From positions 1 to 64,000 of the forward strand of contig CAMLGF010000003.1 of the NCBI GenBank assembly GCA_946479515.1: 64,000 bases of DNA. The letters are read 5' to 3'. The notes under the pieces are model-generated. The model was not told where the DNA came from. It did no database searches and saw only the letters and a program-made list of their open reading frames with translations. Source of the stretch: an uncultured Pseudomonadota bacterium (GTDB lineage: Bacteria; Pseudomonadota; Gammaproteobacteria; Steroidobacterales; Steroidobacteraceae). Of this stretch, positions 24,443 to 33,583 are shown piece by piece (within the stretch, counting starts at the first letter, position 1; each line of letters starts with the position of its first letter). A program made the translations under genes and the position numbers.

Positions 24443-25579
24443 TCAGGGGACGAGCAGGTCGCGCGACACCTTGGCGACGTCATTGGCGCCGGTGAGCGCC
24501 AGGCTGACGGCCAGTTCCTTGCGCAGGATATCCAGCGCCAGGGTGACGCCGGACTCGCCACGCGCGGCCAGCGCATACAGGAACGACTTGCCGATGAGGC
24601 AGCCCTTCGCGCCCAGGGCCAGGGCCTTGAGCACGTCCTGCCCGGATCGCACGCCACCGTCGAACAGCACATCGCAGCGGCCGGCCACGGCATCGACGAT
24701 GCCGGGCAGCGCCGAAATGGTGGAGCGCGCCCCGTCGAGCTGGCGGCCGCCGTGGTTGGAGACCACCATTGCATCGACGCCGTGCTGAACGGCGAGGCGC
24801 GCATCTTCCGGGTCGAGGATGCCCTTGATGATGATCTTGCGCGGCCAGTGCTCGCGCAGCCAGGCCAGGTCCTTCCAGGTGACCGTGGCATCGAACTGGC
24901 TGGCGATCCACTCCGACAGGGTCTTGAGTCCCCCCGTTCCCTTCATGCGGGCTTCCAGATTGCCGAAGGTGCGCCGCTTGCCGGTGAGCACCTTGAAGGC
25001 CCAGCTGGGACGCAGCGCCACTTCGAACAGGTTCCTGAGCGTGAGTCGCGGCGGAATCGACAGGCCGTTCTTGGGATCGCGACGTCGCAGGCCCTGCACG
25101 GGCATGTCGACGGTCAGCATGATGGCCGAGCAGTTCGCGGCCTTGGCGCGCTCGAGCAGCTCCACGTTGAAACCGCGGTCGCGCATCAGGTAGACCTGGA
25201 ACCAGAACGGCTTGCGCACGAAGCCGGCCACGTCCTCGATGGAGCAGATGCTCATGGTGGACAGGCAGAACGGCACGCCGAACGCCTGGGCGGCGCGCGC
25301 GCCCAGCATCTCGCCATTGGCATGGAAGAGGCCGGTGAGACCCGTGGGGCCGATGCCCACCGGTATGGACCACTCTTCGCCGAGGACGTGCGTCTTCAGC
25401 TGCTGCGCCGAGACATCCACCATGACGCGCTGGCGGAACTGCAGGGCGCGCAGGTCGGCGAGGTTGCGATCGAAGGTGATCTCGTCGTACGAGCCACGGT
25501 CGGCGTAGTCGAAGATCGCGCGCGGCACGCGGCGGCGTGCTTCGAGGCGCAGATCTTCGATGCTGTTCGCGATGGGCAT
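24443..25579 (-). CDS. FMN-dependent alpha-hydroxy-acid oxidase (LldD-like)
   Basis: 378 residues from ATG 25579. FMN-binding barrel of the L-lactate dehydrogenase/glycolate oxidase family: RRRVPRAIFDYADRGSYDE at the N-terminus, GPTGLTGLFHANGE, KIIIKGILDPEDA and the active-site VVSNHGGRQLDGARS with the catalytic His, then LFDGGVRSGQDVLKAL. It lies 82 nt downstream of rhaI in the same operon, so its likely job is oxidation of L-lactate to pyruvate formed from L-lactaldehyde in rhamnose breakdown; a related hydroxy acid is possible. Lactaldehyde dehydrogenase itself is not seen as a separate gene. Confidence 0.85.
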   Translation of the reverse strand: MPIANSIEDLRLEARRRVPRAIFDYADRGSYDEITFDRNLADLRALQFRQRVMVDVSAQQLKTHVLGEEWSIPVGIGPTGLTGLFHANGEMLGARAAQAFGVPFCLSTMSICSIEDVAGFVRKPFWFQVYLMRDRGFNVELLERAKAANCSAIMLTVDMPVQGLRRRDPKNGLSIPPRLTLRNLFEVALRPSWAFKVLTGKRRTFGNLEARMKGTGGLKTLSEWIASQFDATVTWKDLAWLREHWPRKIIIKGILDPEDARLAVQHGVDAMVVSNHGGRQLDGARSTISALPGIVDAVAGRCDVLFDGGVRSGQDVLKALALGAKGCLIGKSFLYALAARGESGVTLALDILRKELAVSLALTGANDVAKVSRDLLVP

Positions 25580-25661
25580 GGATCGATTCACGGACGCCGC
25601 CGCGCGGGCGGCGTTGGCAATGCGGCGCGAGCCTGCCGGCAAATGCGGAGTGACCCCATTA

Positions 25662-26960
25662 TTACACGATGCCGCCGCCCAGGTTTTGCCTGCCGGGGCG
25701 CGTCTCGGCGCATTTCGCGCGATAGGCGCTGCTGCGATAGGCGGCGACGGGGTCGATGGCTGCACCGCTCAGCTTGCGTGCCTGCGCGAGAATGGGCGAG
25801 ACGTCGGTGGTGAAGCCGCGCTTGAGGGTCTGGGCCGCCATGAGCACGTCATTGGCGACGCGGTACTGGTGCAGCGACGGGCGATCGACGATCAGCGCCT
25901 GCGCGTAGGCGCGTTGCAATTCGATCGCGCTGGTCATCAGGCTTTCGATCGGGTCGGTGACATTGTGTGACTGGTCGAGCATGTGCGCCGGCCGGAAGTT
26001 GGCGGCCTTCGCGAGCTCCGCTTCCACCAGTTCGTTGAACACCAGGAACAGCCGGAACGGTTCGATCGAGCCGGCGTCGAGATCGTCGTCGCCGTATTTC
26101 GAATCGTTGAAGTGGAATCCGCCGAGCCGCTGCGCATGCACCAGGCGTGCGACGATCATCTCGATGTTCACGTTCGGCGCGTGATGGCCGAGGTCGACCA
26201 GGCAAAAGGCCTTGGGCCCGAGCGTCTGCGCGGCCATGAGCGAGGTGCCCCAATCCTGGATGACGGTGGCGTAGAAGGCCGGCTCGTACATTTTGTGCTC
26301 GATGAACATCCGCCAGTCGTCGGGCAGCGCCCGATAGATCTGCGCCGCGGACTCGAGGTAGCGCTCGAAGGCTCGGCCGAGATGCGACTGACCGGGAAAG
26401 TTGGCGCCATCGCCGATCCACACCGTCAATGCCTGCGACCCGAGCTGCCGGCCGGCGGCGATGCAGTCGAGATTGTGCGCCACGGCCTGGGCGCGTACCG
26501 CGGCATCAGTGTGCGTCAGCGAGCCGTACTTGTACGAGAGCGGCTGGCCCGGCTGGTCCTGGAAGGTGTTCGAGTTCATGGCGTCGAACCCCAGGCCGAG
26601 CGCCGCGCCATGCTCGCGCAGGCCGCGGTAGTCGTCGGTCCTGTCCCAGGGCAGGTGCAACGACACCGTGGGCGTGGCGCCGGTCAGCCGGTGGATGACG
26701 GCACAGTCCTCGAGCTTTTCGAACACATTGCGGGGTTCGCCCACGCCGGGGAAACGGCCGAAGCGCGTGCCGCCGGTGCCCACGCCCCAGGACGGAATCG
26801 CCACCTTGAACCCGGATACGGCACGGGTGACGGCGTCGATGTCCACGCCGCGCCGCGCGAGCTGCGTGCCGAGATGGTCGTAATCCGCGGCGAGCGCGGC
26901 GGCCTGCGGCTGGTTGGCCGACGCGATGTAGTTGGCGTCGCGCGGATCGGCGTAAGCCAT
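25662..26960 (-). CDS. rhaI: L-rhamnose isomerase (RhaI type)
   Basis: 432 residues. ATG 26960 is preceded by GAGGG at the right spacing; upstream in-frame sequence belongs to the previous gene. It converts L-rhamnose to L-rhamnulose on a metal-dependent TIM barrel. VWIGDGANFPGQSHLGRAFE, RMFIEHKMYEPAFYATVIQD, CLVDLGHHAPNVNIEM and GGFHFNDSKYGDDDLDAG supply the Glu/Asp/His metal ligands. This RhaI type, common in alphaproteobacteria and some gammaproteobacteria, differs from E. coli RhaA. It follows the aldolase gene by 34 nt and is the second gene of the leftward operon. Confidence 0.9.
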   Translation of the reverse strand: MAYADPRDANYIASANQPQAAALAADYDHLGTQLARRGVDIDAVTRAVSGFKVAIPSWGVGTGGTRFGRFPGVGEPRNVFEKLEDCAVIHRLTGATPTVSLHLPWDRTDDYRGLREHGAALGLGFDAMNSNTFQDQPGQPLSYKYGSLTHTDAAVRAQAVAHNLDCIAAGRQLGSQALTVWIGDGANFPGQSHLGRAFERYLESAAQIYRALPDDWRMFIEHKMYEPAFYATVIQDWGTSLMAAQTLGPKAFCLVDLGHHAPNVNIEMIVARLVHAQRLGGFHFNDSKYGDDDLDAGSIEPFRLFLVFNELVEAELAKAANFRPAHMLDQSHNVTDPIESLMTSAIELQRAYAQALIVDRPSLHQYRVANDVLMAAQTLKRGFTTDVSPILAQARKLSGAAIDPVAAYRSSAYRAKCAETRPGRQNLGGGIV

Positions 26961-26994
26961 GGTTCCCTCGTGGCCGGAGCGGCCGGCTCGAATG

Positions 26995-29133
26995 TCAGCG
27001 GGTGAAGGCGCCTGCGTTGCCGGCATCGACGTTGACGATATTGCCTGTCGACTTCGCGGCACGCTCCGAGGCGAAGAATGCCACGGCCTCGGCCACGTCT
27101 TCCGGATATACGCTGCGCTTGAGCAGGCTGCGCTCGCGGTACACGGTCTCGAGGTTGTCGACGCTGGTCTTGTTCTGCGCCGCGCGTTGCGTGGCCCACT
27201 CACCCTGCCAGATGCGCGAGCCGCGCAGCACGGCGTCCGGATTGACCACGTTCACGCGGATGGCATGCGGTGCGCCTTCCAGGGCGAGACAGCGCGCCAG
27301 GTGCAGCTCGGCGGCCTTGGCGGTGCAATACGCGGCCGCGCCGGGCGAGGCGGCGAGTGCGTTCTTCGAGCCGATGAACACGATGGAGCCGCCGATGCCC
27401 TGGGCCTTGAACAACCGGAACGACTGCCGGGCCACCAGGAAATAGCCCGTGGACAGGATCTCCATGTTCTTCTGCCAGAGCGCGAGGCTGGTGTCTTCCA
27501 CGGGCGATGCCGAGGCGATGCCCGCGTTGGAAACGCAGATGTCCACGCCGCCGAACTTCCACGCGCCGTCGCGAAAGCCCGCGGCGACCGCGTCCTCGCG
27601 CGTGACGTCGATCCAGGCGCTGGCGATGACGTCATTGCCGTACTTCTTGCGCAGATCGGTTTCGGCACCCGCGAGCGCCTCGCGGTCGATGTCGCAGATC
27701 AACACGCAGGCGCCGTCATCCATGAGGCGGCGCGCGGTCGCGAGGCCGATGCCGCCGGCGCCGCCGGTGATCAGCGCCACGCGGCCCGCCATCGGCTTGG
27801 GCCTGGGCATGCGCTGCAGCTTGGCTTCTTCGAGCAGCCAATACTCGATGTCGAAGGCTTCCTGCTCGGGAAGGCCGCGGTAGGTGGAGACGCTGGCCGC
27901 GCCGCGCATCACGTTGATGGCGTTCACGTAGAACTCGCCGGCGATGCGCGCCGTGGCCTTGTCGGCCGCGAACGTGATCATGCCCACGCCGGGCACCAGA
28001 TAGACCACCGGATTCGCGTCGCGCATCTTCGGCGAATCCGGCCGCTTGCAGCGTTGGTAGTAGCCCGCGTATTTCTCACGATACGCGTCGATGGCGGGAT
28101 GGATGCGCGCGACGAGCTGCTCGACTGTGTCCTTGCCCGGCACGAAGGGCAGGACCAGCGGCCAGATCTTCGTGCGCAGGAAGTGGTCGGGGCAGGACGT
28201 GCCCAACGCGGCGAGCTCGGTGAGTCTCTCGCCACCCACGAACTCGAGCACGGCTTCCGAATCGTCGAAGTGGCCTACCTTGAGCGTGGCGCTCGCCTCC
28301 GGCCCGCTCGCGCGCGACACCAGCCCGCGGATCACCGGCATGATTGCCGCGGCGACCTCGCGGCGTCGCTCGCCGGCGAGCGCGGGCACGGCGACGGCGC
28401 CGAAGGGGCGCTTGCCCCGGCTCTTGTCGGCGAGCCAGGCGGTGGCGCGGTTGATGATGTCGAGCGTGTTCTCGTAGCAGGCCTTGGAACTGTCCGCCCA
28501 GGTGAACAGGCCGTGCGCTTCGAGCACCGCGCCTCTGAGCCGGGGATTCTTGCGTGTGAGCTCGCGCAGCGCGAGGCCGAGCTCGTAGCCCGGGCGTATC
28601 CACGGCAGCCAACCGATCTCGCCGCCAAAGATCTCGTCGGTGAGCTGGCGCGAATCCGCGGACGCCGCAATGGCGATGAGCGCGTCGGGGTGCATGTGAT
28701 CCACGTGCGCGCGGTCGATGAGGCCGTGCAGCGGCGTATCGATGCTGGCCGCGCGCGGGTTCAGATTGAACGCGCTGTGGGCATACAGCGGCACCATCAC
28801 GGCGTCGTTGTCGGTGCCGGGCCGGTAGAACTTCTCGAGGCCGAGAAACTTCTCCATATATAGAGTGGCGAAGCCCTCGAGCTTCAAAGTGCCGAGGTCG
28901 CCGCCCGATCCCTTGACCCAGAGGACGTCCACTTCCTGGCCGGTGAGCGGATCTTTTTCCTTGAGCTTGGCCGAGGTGTTGCCGCCGCCGAAGTTGGTGA
29001 TGCGTTTGTCGCTACCGAGCAGATTCGAGCGATATTGAAGGAGTTCGGGTGGCGACAGCCGCGCCGCGTGGGTGTCATCCCAGCGGCTTTCGATCTGCAA
29101 CGAGCCCCCTGAGGGCATCTGGACCACACTCAT
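26995..29133 (-). CDS. rhaD: bifunctional rhamnulose-1-phosphate aldolase / short-chain dehydrogenase
   Basis: 712 residues, first gene of the leftward rha operon. The N-terminal class II aldolase domain (1-~430) shows NFGGGNTSAKL, HGLIDRAHVDHMHPDALI and AVLEAHGLFTWADSS, with His residues suited to bind Zn. The C-terminal SDR domain begins near 455 with ITGGAGGIGLATARRL and has AAYCTAKAAE with the catalytic Tyr-x3-Lys. Such fusions (RhaE/RhaD) cleave rhamnulose-1-phosphate to DHAP and L-lactaldehyde and oxidise the lactaldehyde to lactate. This explains the absence of a separate aldehyde dehydrogenase, and the FMN lactate oxidase downstream completes the route. Confidence 0.92.
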   Translation of the reverse strand: MSVVQMPSGGSLQIESRWDDTHAARLSPPELLQYRSNLLGSDKRITNFGGGNTSAKLKEKDPLTGQEVDVLWVKGSGGDLGTLKLEGFATLYMEKFLGLEKFYRPGTDNDAVMVPLYAHSAFNLNPRAASIDTPLHGLIDRAHVDHMHPDALIAIAASADSRQLTDEIFGGEIGWLPWIRPGYELGLALRELTRKNPRLRGAVLEAHGLFTWADSSKACYENTLDIINRATAWLADKSRGKRPFGAVAVPALAGERRREVAAAIMPVIRGLVSRASGPEASATLKVGHFDDSEAVLEFVGGERLTELAALGTSCPDHFLRTKIWPLVLPFVPGKDTVEQLVARIHPAIDAYREKYAGYYQRCKRPDSPKMRDANPVVYLVPGVGMITFAADKATARIAGEFYVNAINVMRGAASVSTYRGLPEQEAFDIEYWLLEEAKLQRMPRPKPMAGRVALITGGAGGIGLATARRLMDDGACVLICDIDREALAGAETDLRKKYGNDVIASAWIDVTREDAVAAGFRDGAWKFGGVDICVSNAGIASASPVEDTSLALWQKNMEILSTGYFLVARQSFRLFKAQGIGGSIVFIGSKNALAASPGAAAYCTAKAAELHLARCLALEGAPHAIRVNVVNPDAVLRGSRIWQGEWATQRAAQNKTSVDNLETVYRERSLLKRSVYPEDVAEAVAFFASERAAKSTGNIVNVDAGNAGAFTR

Positions 29134-29218
29134 CCCATGTCTCCGGCCGGCAGGCGCTAAAGTACGGCTCCGCCCCGCTCATATTTGCGGGAAGGCTGTT
29201 TAACACACGAAGCCGTCA

Positions 29219-29250
29219 TATACAATCAATCACGTTCAGAATCGATCACG
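29219..29250. promoter_or_regulatory. direct repeats and -10-like box in divergent rha promoter
   Basis: AATCAATCACG at 29224-29234 and AATCGATCACG at 29240-29250 are near-identical direct repeats 16 bp apart, and TATACAAT (29219-29226) resembles a -10. DeoR regulators usually bind tandem repeats. The position between rhaD and rhaR suits an operator for both transcripts. Confidence 0.5.
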
Positions 29251-29298
29251 CGATCGAAAATGGCACTGAAACCAGAATCGGGGCCGGGGTTGAAAATC

Positions 29299-30102
29299 AT
29301 GCTGGAAAAAGAGCGTCATAACCTGATTTTGAAGCTTGTCGAGGAGCGCTCGATCGTGAGCGTCGGTGACCTGCTCGATCTCCTCGGCGCCTCCGAGGCG
29401 ACGATCCGGCGCGACATCAATGCGCTGGCGGAGCGTGGCGAAGTGAAGCGCATCCGCGGCGGAGCGGAGGCGGTTCGTCCACGCCACCAGCCGCATCTCG
29501 TCGGCATGCCGTTCGCCATGAGCCAGGATGTGAACGTGCCGCAGAAGCGTGCCATCGCGCGTGCGGCCGCCGAGCTCATCGCGCCCGGTGAAAGCATCAT
29601 CATCAATGGCGGCACCACGACCTTCGCACTGGTGGAGTTCCTCGAGAATTCCGATCTCGACATCCTCACCAATTCATTCCCGATCGCCGCCAAGCTTTTT
29701 GCCACCAGCCGCAATCGCATCACGCTGCCCGGCGGCACGTTGTTCCGCGAACAGAACATCGTGTTGTCGCCATTCGAGAACGACACCATCGAGAGCTTCT
29801 GGGGCAACAAGCTGTTCGTCGGCTGCTATGGGCTCAACCGCTTCGGCATGATGGAGGCGGACCCGCTCATCGTGCAGGCGCAGACCAAACTACTGAAGCG
29901 CTCCGAGCACGTCATCGTGATGGCCGACAGCTCCAAGCTGCGCCGCAAGTCGGCGATGATCGTGGCCGGCCTCGACCGCATCAATACCATCGTCACCGAT
30001 GACGGCGCCAAGCCGGAAGAACTCGAGGATTTCCGCAACGCGGGCATCAAGGTCATCGTCGCGAAAGTCACCGAAGAAGACGATTTGAAGAAACTCGCCT
30101 GA
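29299..30102 (+). CDS. rhaR: DeoR-family transcriptional regulator of rhamnose genes
   Basis: 267 residues from ATG 29299; in-frame ATG 29260 is an alternative but has no Shine-Dalgarno. The N-terminal helix-turn-helix (SVGDLLDLLGASEATIRRDI) is followed by a DeoR sugar-phosphate-binding domain (INGGTTTFALVEFLENSDLD; ILTNSFPIAAKLF). DeoR repressors normally respond to phosphorylated sugars, here probably rhamnulose-1-phosphate or a related intermediate. It is divergent from rhaD-rhaI and leads the transporter operon with rhaS 25 nt downstream, the arrangement known from rhizobial rha loci, where the regulator is also called RhaR. Confidence 0.85.
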   Translation: MLEKERHNLILKLVEERSIVSVGDLLDLLGASEATIRRDINALAERGEVKRIRGGAEAVRPRHQPHLVGMPFAMSQDVNVPQKRAIARAAAELIAPGESIIINGGTTTFALVEFLENSDLDILTNSFPIAAKLFATSRNRITLPGGTLFREQNIVLSPFENDTIESFWGNKLFVGCYGLNRFGMMEADPLIVQAQTKLLKRSEHVIVMADSSKLRRKSAMIVAGLDRINTIVTDDGAKPEELEDFRNAGIKVIVAKVTEEDDLKKLA

Positions 30103-30127
30103 AGAAGGCGGGTGAGAGGGGGTTCCA

Positions 30128-31138
30128 GTGAGACAGTCTCTGATCGCGGTGGCGGCCGCGCTGTTGTGCCTCGCGGGTTGCGGCAAGAATGACGAGGCCG
30201 CGGACACGAAGCCCGGCCACATCCGCATCGGCCTCGTCGCCAAGTCGCTGGGTAATGGCTTCTTCGACGCGGTCAACAAGGGCGCCCAGGAAGCGGCGAA
30301 GGAAATCGATGCCGAGGTCATCTTCGTCGGCCCCACCACGCCCTCGGCCGAGGGCCAGATCGAGACGCTGAACTCCCTGATCGCGCAGCGCGTCGACGCC
30401 ATCGCGGTGTCGGCCAACGATCCGGACGCGCTGGTTCCCACCTTGAAGAAGGCCATGGACCGCGGCATCAAGGTCCTCTCATACGATTCTGCCGTCGCCT
30501 CGCCGGGCCGCAATGCGCATCTCGCGCCGTCTTCGGACCCGTTGATTGGTGAAACCGTGGTGGCGCTGGTGGCGGAACTCGCGCCGCAGCGCGACGGCAA
30601 CGCCGTTGGCAAGTTCGCCGTGGTTTCCGCGACGCCCACGTCCACCAACCAGAATTCCTGGCTTGCCGAGATGCGCCGCGTTCTGCCGCAGTATCCGGGG
30701 CTCGAGATGGTGGCGGTGGCGTATGGCGACGACGTCTCCGACAAGTCGTATCGCGAAGCCGTGGCGCTGCTCAAGCAGCATCCCGACCTCGCCGTGCTGG
30801 TCAGCATCAGCTCGGTGGGCATCGTCGCATCCGCCAAGGCGGTCGAGGATGAAGGGCTCACCGGCAAGGTGAAGGTCACGGGTCTGGGTCTGCCGTCGGA
30901 GCTCGCGGGATACGTGCAGAAAGGCGTGGTGCCCCGGTTCGCGATCTGGAATCCCATCGACCTCGGATACTCGAGTCTGCAAGTGGCCGCGCATCTGGCG
31001 CGGGGCGGTAACCTGGTGCAACCGGTGAGTGCCGGCCGCATGGGCGCGATCCGCTTCACCGCCGACGGCGAGGGTGCGATGAGCAAGCCTTTCATCTACG
31101 ACGCCGGCAACGTGGCGGAGTTCGCCAAGATCTTCTGA
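30128..31138 (+). CDS. rhaS: rhamnose ABC transporter substrate-binding lipoprotein RhaS
   Basis: 336 residues, GTG start after AGGGGG. Lipoprotein signal LIAVAAALLCLAGCGK (lipobox LAGC). Type I periplasmic-binding fold of the RbsB/LacI-core class: GLVAKSLGNGFFDAVNKGAQ, DAIAVSANDPDALVPTLKKA, and a C-terminal NPIDLGYSSLQVAA. It captures rhamnose in the periplasm for the RhaTPQ importer. Genes are packed: 4 nt separate it from rhaT. Confidence 0.9.
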   Translation: MRQSLIAVAAALLCLAGCGKNDEAADTKPGHIRIGLVAKSLGNGFFDAVNKGAQEAAKEIDAEVIFVGPTTPSAEGQIETLNSLIAQRVDAIAVSANDPDALVPTLKKAMDRGIKVLSYDSAVASPGRNAHLAPSSDPLIGETVVALVAELAPQRDGNAVGKFAVVSATPTSTNQNSWLAEMRRVLPQYPGLEMVAVAYGDDVSDKSYREAVALLKQHPDLAVLVSISSVGIVASAKAVEDEGLTGKVKVTGLGLPSELAGYVQKGVVPRFAIWNPIDLGYSSLQVAAHLARGGNLVQPVSAGRMGAIRFTADGEGAMSKPFIYDAGNVAEFAKIF

Positions 31139-31142
31139 ACCA

Positions 31143-32588
31143 GTGCTGACGCTGACCGACATCCGCAAAGCTTTCGGCGGCGTGCGTGCGCTCGAGCGCG
31201 CGGGGCTCGACCTGCCGTCCGGCTGCGTCATGGCGCTCATCGGCGAGAATGGCGCCGGAAAGTCCACGCTCGTCAAGATTCTCACGGGCATCCATCAGCC
31301 GGATGGCGGCGAGATCCGCCTCGACGGCGCAGTGGTGCGCATCGCCGACCCGCAGGCCGCGCGCGCGCTGGGCATCGGCGTCGTCCACCAGGAATGCCAG
31401 GTGTTCGACAACCTCAGCGTTGCGGAAAATCTTTTCATTCATTCTCACCCCACGCGGCGTGGGCTGGTCGACTGGCGCGCCATTCACCGGCACGCGGGCA
31501 CTGTCTTGCGCGATCTCGACGCCGGCTTCGACGCGGCGATGCCCGCGGGGCGGCTCAGCATCGCGCAGAAGCACGTGGTGCAGATCGCGCGCGCGCTCAC
31601 GCATGAATCGCGTGTGCTCGTCCTCGACGAGCCCACGGCTTCGCTGTCACAACGCGAATGCGCCGAGCTGTTCCGCATCGTGCGCAAGCTGCGCGACGCC
31701 GGGCGTGCCATCTTGTTCATCACTCACAAGTTCGAAGAGATAGAGGCGCTGGCGGACCGGTATACCGTGTTCCGCGACGGAGTGTCCGTGGGCGCCGGCG
31801 CGTTGCGCGAGACCACGCGCGAAGACCTGATCCGGCTCATGGTGGGCAGGCCGGTGGATCAGCTCTTCCCCAAACTCGAGACCACGCCCGGCGCCGAATT
31901 GCTGCGCGTGGAGAAGCTCGGCCGCGCCGGCGAGTTCGAAGACATTTCCTTCACGTTGCGGCGTGGCGAGATCCTGGGCATCTACGGCCTGGTCGGCGCG
32001 GGCCGCAGCGAGCTCGCGCAGTCACTGTTCGGTGTGAATCGCCACGACACCGGCGCGATCCATCTGGCTCCCGACGCGGCCGAGGCGGGTATCGCGCTGG
32101 TGCCCGAGGACCGCCAATCGCAGGGAGCCATCCTCGATTTCTCGCTGGCGGCCAACGTCGCCCTGACCAACCTCGCGAAACTCGCGCCGCGCGGCTGGTG
32201 CAGCACCGCCCGCGAAGCCGCGTTGTCGCGCGAGTGGATAGACCGCCTCTCGATCCGTGCCCAAGGCCCCGCGCAGGTGCTGCGCTCGCTGTCGGGCGGC
32301 AACCAGCAGAAGGTGGTCCTTGCGAAATGGCTGGCGCGGGCGCCGGCCGTGCTGATCCTCGACGAGCCCACCAAGGGCATCGACGTCGGCGCGAAAGCGG
32401 CCGTGCACCGCGTGACCAGCGAGTTCGCCCGCGCGGGTGGGGGCGTCATCATGATCTCCTCCGAGTTGCCCGAGATTCTTGCAATGTCGGATCGCGTGCT
32501 GGTCATGCGTCGCGGAAGACTGAGCAACGAGTTCCCCCGCGCTTCGGCGACCAGCGACGCGCTGCTGCGCGCGGCCAGCGACGCATGA
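31143..32588 (+). CDS. rhaT: rhamnose ABC transporter ATPase RhaT (double ABC domain)
   Basis: 481 residues, GTG start coupled to rhaS. Two ABC domains: the first has Walker A GENGAGKSTLVK (~34-45), Walker B VLVLDEPTASLS, and the second has a degenerate Walker A GLVGAGRSELAQ with signature LSGGNQQKVVLAKW and VLILDEPTKGIDVG. This layout is standard for sugar importers (RbsA/MglA type), in which one site is degenerate. It couples ATP hydrolysis to uptake with the RhaP and RhaQ permeases. It overlaps rhaP by 4 nt. Confidence 0.92.
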   Translation: MLTLTDIRKAFGGVRALERAGLDLPSGCVMALIGENGAGKSTLVKILTGIHQPDGGEIRLDGAVVRIADPQAARALGIGVVHQECQVFDNLSVAENLFIHSHPTRRGLVDWRAIHRHAGTVLRDLDAGFDAAMPAGRLSIAQKHVVQIARALTHESRVLVLDEPTASLSQRECAELFRIVRKLRDAGRAILFITHKFEEIEALADRYTVFRDGVSVGAGALRETTREDLIRLMVGRPVDQLFPKLETTPGAELLRVEKLGRAGEFEDISFTLRRGEILGIYGLVGAGRSELAQSLFGVNRHDTGAIHLAPDAAEAGIALVPEDRQSQGAILDFSLAANVALTNLAKLAPRGWCSTAREAALSREWIDRLSIRAQGPAQVLRSLSGGNQQKVVLAKWLARAPAVLILDEPTKGIDVGAKAAVHRVTSEFARAGGGVIMISSELPEILAMSDRVLVMRRGRLSNEFPRASATSDALLRAASDA

Positions 32589-33583
32589 TCCGCTCGCCGA
32601 TGCAGTGGTTGTGCCGCACCTCCGAGGGCACGCGCCGCGATCTCCTCTTCGGTGCACTGGCCCTGGCGCTGTTCATCGCCGTGACACTGGCCTTTCCCGG
32701 TTTCGCGTCGCCGCGCAATCTATCGGGGCTGCTGGACGACACTGCCATCCTCATCGTGCTGGCGCTGGCACAGATGCTGGTGATCCTGGTGCGCGGCATC
32801 GATCTGTCGATCGCGGCCAATCTGGCGCTGTGCGGGATGCTGGCGGCGCTGTTCAATCGCAGCTTCCCCGGCGCCGGATTGTTGCCGGTACTGCTGATCA
32901 CCCTCATGGCAGGTGGCTTGTTAGGGGCCTGTAACGGGCTGCTGGTCTGGAGGTTGCGCCTGCCGCCCATCGTCGTGACTCTCGGAACGATGTCTATCTA
33001 CCGCGGCGGAATCTTCCTGCTGTCCCAGGGTGTCTGGGTCAACGAGAACGAGATGACCCGCGAGTTCACCGCGTTTCCGCGGCAGACGTATCTCGGTCTC
33101 ACCCTGCTCACCTGGTTCGCGGTGCTGGTCTTCGTCACCTTTGCGGTGGCGCTGCGCCGCACGCGGATCGCGCGCGACTTCCATGCCGCAGGAGGCAATC
33201 CGCATGCGGCCGAATACTCGGGAATTGACCCCGGCCGCATGCAGTTCATTGCGTACACGGTCTGCGGCGCATTGGCCGGCGTTTGCGGTTACCTGTGGGT
33301 GGCGCGATTCGCGGTGGCCTATACCGACATTGCGCTGGGCTTCGAGTTGTCCGTGATCGCCGCCTGTCTCATCGGCGGAGTGTCCATTGGTGGCGGCACC
33401 GGAACGGCCATGGGGGTGCTGTTGGGCTGCCTGTTCATCGGCATCATCCGCAGCAGCCTGCCGCTGGTGGGCATTTCGGCGTTCTGGCAGATGTTCATCA
33501 ATGGTGCCGTGATCCTGGTGGCCGTGCTGCTCAGCGCGCGGCAAGGCGATCGCCAGGGCCGGACACTGGAGGCGCGCCCATGA
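32585..33583 (+). CDS. rhaP: rhamnose ABC transporter permease RhaP
   Basis: 332 residues, ATG at 32585 within a 4-nt overlap. About eight to ten membrane helices of the branched-chain/sugar (RbsC-like) permease family; the conserved cytoplasmic loop is AAGGNPHAAEYSGIDPGRMQ, the coupling-helix region between helices. Inner-membrane channel subunit paired with RhaQ and driven by RhaT. It overlaps rhaQ by 4 nt. Confidence 0.9.
   Translation: MIRSPMQWLCRTSEGTRRDLLFGALALALFIAVTLAFPGFASPRNLSGLLDDTAILIVLALAQMLVILVRGIDLSIAANLALCGMLAALFNRSFPGAGLLPVLLITLMAGGLLGACNGLLVWRLRLPPIVVTLGTMSIYRGGIFLLSQGVWVNENEMTREFTAFPRQTYLGLTLLTWFAVLVFVTFAVALRRTRIARDFHAAGGNPHAAEYSGIDPGRMQFIAYTVCGALAGVCGYLWVARFAVAYTDIALGFELSVIAACLIGGVSIGGGTGTAMGVLLGCLFIGIIRSSLPLVGISAFWQMFINGAVILVAVLLSARQGDRQGRTLEARP

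Noticed and set aside
26959..28863. Plus-strand 634-residue frame opposite rhaD
   Set aside because: Antisense shadow; the minus strand encodes a complete aldolase-dehydrogenase.
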